Below are positions 63,098 through 64,000 of a stretch of 64,000 nt of DNA, one piece after another (the first letter of the stretch is position 1; every line of letters begins with the position of its first letter). Source of the DNA: Vibrio sinaloensis (GTDB lineage Bacteria; Pseudomonadota; Gammaproteobacteria; Enterobacterales; Vibrionaceae); NCBI RefSeq assembly GCF_023195835.1, contig NZ_CP096199.1:1426001-1490000 (forward strand), in the 5' to 3' direction. The notes under the pieces were generated by a model. It was not told the DNA's origin and made no database searches. It saw nothing but the letters and a program-made list of their open reading frames with translations. A program made the translations under genes and the position numbers.

Positions 63098-64000
63098 CGC
63101 GACGCTTTGGTCAAAGTGGCGTTATCGCTTTAAAACCATGGTGCGCTATCGTTTGATCATTTTGACCTCTGCACCGATCCTGTTGACGCTGATCGCGCTG
63201 ATTGGAATCACCATCTACTGGTCGATTCATTACACTTGGCAAAGTGCATTGGTCGATGTTTCCGAGAGACTTGGTGTGGCTGAAAACAGTATTGAGCTGA
63301 TTCAAGAGAAACAAGCCAACCACGTTAAGTCATTCGCACGCTCTTATGAGTTTATTCAGCGTGTGCGCGATCCTAATATCGAAGAGACTGAACTTCAGTA
63401 TTGGGTGTCGGAGCAGCGTAAGGCGTATAAGCTCGATTTCTTACGTTTTCACCGGGTAGACAGCGTCGAGAGCAAGTTTCGCTTTATGGATCTGACACGA
63501 CGCGAATCCTTTTTTGATGTGCTCTCGCAGCAACAGCTAGCTGAGCTCGGCGACGACTTAGTGAAACGGGCGCAAACGCCAATCTTAAACAGCCAAGCGG
63601 TAGAAAGTCGCGGATTGGTCAGCCGCACAGTGATACCTATCTACAACCCAAATCTCGACATTATTGGCTTTCTTGACGGCGGGCTATTGCTCAATAACAG
63701 CACTGGCTTAGTCGATACCATTCGCGATCTTATCTACCCCTCTAAGCAAGATACGTTACGCCCAGTAGGAACATTGACCGTATTTTTAGATGACCTGAGG
63801 GTCAGCACCAATGTACCGCTAGATAGCGATGATCGGCTGGGACGCGCGATTGGTACACGGGTATCGGATGAAGTCAAACAAGTGGTACTTATTGAGGGGC
63901 AGGAGTGGGTTAACTTAGCCTTCGTTTACGATGCTTGGTACATCACGGCCTACCAGCCGCTGTACGATCAGTACAATAATGTCATCGGGATGCTTTATAC
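63087..64000 (+). CDS. Cache-domain sensor histidine kinase, cut by window end
   Basis: Starts at ATG 63087 (MPISATLWSKWRYR), with GAGGAG upstream, overlapping the regulator stop. The frame stays open to base 64000. A membrane helix near residues 22-48 (LIILTSAPILLTLIALIGIT) is followed by a periplasmic Cache-like sensor: IPIYNPNLDIIGFLDGGLLL, GTLTVFLDDLRVSTNVPL, RAIGTRVSDEV, and WYITAYQPLYDQYNNVIGML. The kinase part lies beyond the window. With the upstream sigma-54 regulator it forms a two-component pair; the ligand is unknown. Confidence 0.85.
   Translation, partial: MPISATLWSKWRYRFKTMVRYRLIILTSAPILLTLIALIGITIYWSIHYTWQSALVDVSERLGVAENSIELIQEKQANHVKSFARSYEFIQRVRDPNIEETELQYWVSEQRKAYKLDFLRFHRVDSVESKFRFMDLTRRESFFDVLSQQQLAELGDDLVKRAQTPILNSQAVESRGLVSRTVIPIYNPNLDIIGFLDGGLLLNNSTGLVDTIRDLIYPSKQDTLRPVGTLTVFLDDLRVSTNVPLDSDDRLGRAIGTRVSDEVKQVVLIEGQEWVNLAFVYDAWYITAYQPLYDQYNNVIGMLY

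Noticed and set aside
1..64000. CRISPR array, insertion sequence, integron attC or prophage
   Set aside because: No spaced direct-repeat array, transposase, integrase or phage structural gene was seen.

Overview
The window reads as a chromosomal segment of a marine Vibrio (Vibrionaceae). The evidence is an almost complete syp symbiosis/biofilm polysaccharide locus in the Vibrio fischeri gene order, DUF3802 and DUF2960 proteins, a NorM-type MATE pump, a secreted LigE DNA ligase, a MobB-MoeA fusion next to a Tup-type tungstate/molybdate transporter, and many chemoreceptors and cyclic-di-GMP enzymes. I saw no phage, insertion sequence, integron or CRISPR array.

Layout. 1-13 kb is a signalling island: an EAL phosphodiesterase with a coupled small protein, three chemoreceptors and two GGDEF diguanylate cyclases. 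It shows decay: a frameshifted GFA-family remnant (about 3837-4258), a diguanylate cyclase with an in-frame amber codon (8361-8363), and a 906-codon chemoreceptor whose start is put out of frame by a run of ten A (13045-13054). 13-20 kb is metabolic: an isoaspartyl-dipeptidase-like enzyme, a YfcC-family transporter and a secreted cyanophycinase, together a plausible cyanophycin scavenging cassette; then an AraC regulator and an EamA exporter. 20.2-21.8 kb is mostly non-coding, with one small membrane-protein gene missed by ORF-length cut-offs and two tandem tRNA-Val(GAC) genes.

21.8-43.2 kb, all on the minus strand, is the syp locus: sypABCD, a PhnD-like periplasmic binding protein where V. 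fischeri has sypE, then sypFGHIJKLMNOPQR. I see sigma-54 (-24/-12) sequences in front of sypA, sypI and sypP and a weaker one before sypM, each with a TTCTCA-type element 50-75 bp further upstream; those before sypA (two) and sypM are perfect 15-bp palindromes TTCTCA-N3-TGAGAA. The expected logic is that SypF activates SypG, which with sigma-54 RNA polymerase drives the four units that build and export a polysaccharide.

43.4-56.8 kb holds housekeeping and accessory genes: ligE, norM, riboflavin synthase, a CPXCG protein, a fructosamine-kinase family gene, DUF3802, an NlpC/P60 lipoprotein, another chemoreceptor, a membrane fatty-acid hydroxylase, a DTW-domain tRNA modification enzyme, nagK, a GAF/PAS/GGDEF/EAL protein and DUF2960. 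56.8-61.4 kb is a minus-strand operon tupABC-mobA-mobB/moeA linking oxyanion uptake to molybdenum cofactor assembly. Divergent from it, a sigma-54 response regulator and a Cache-type sensor kinase (cut by the window end) begin.
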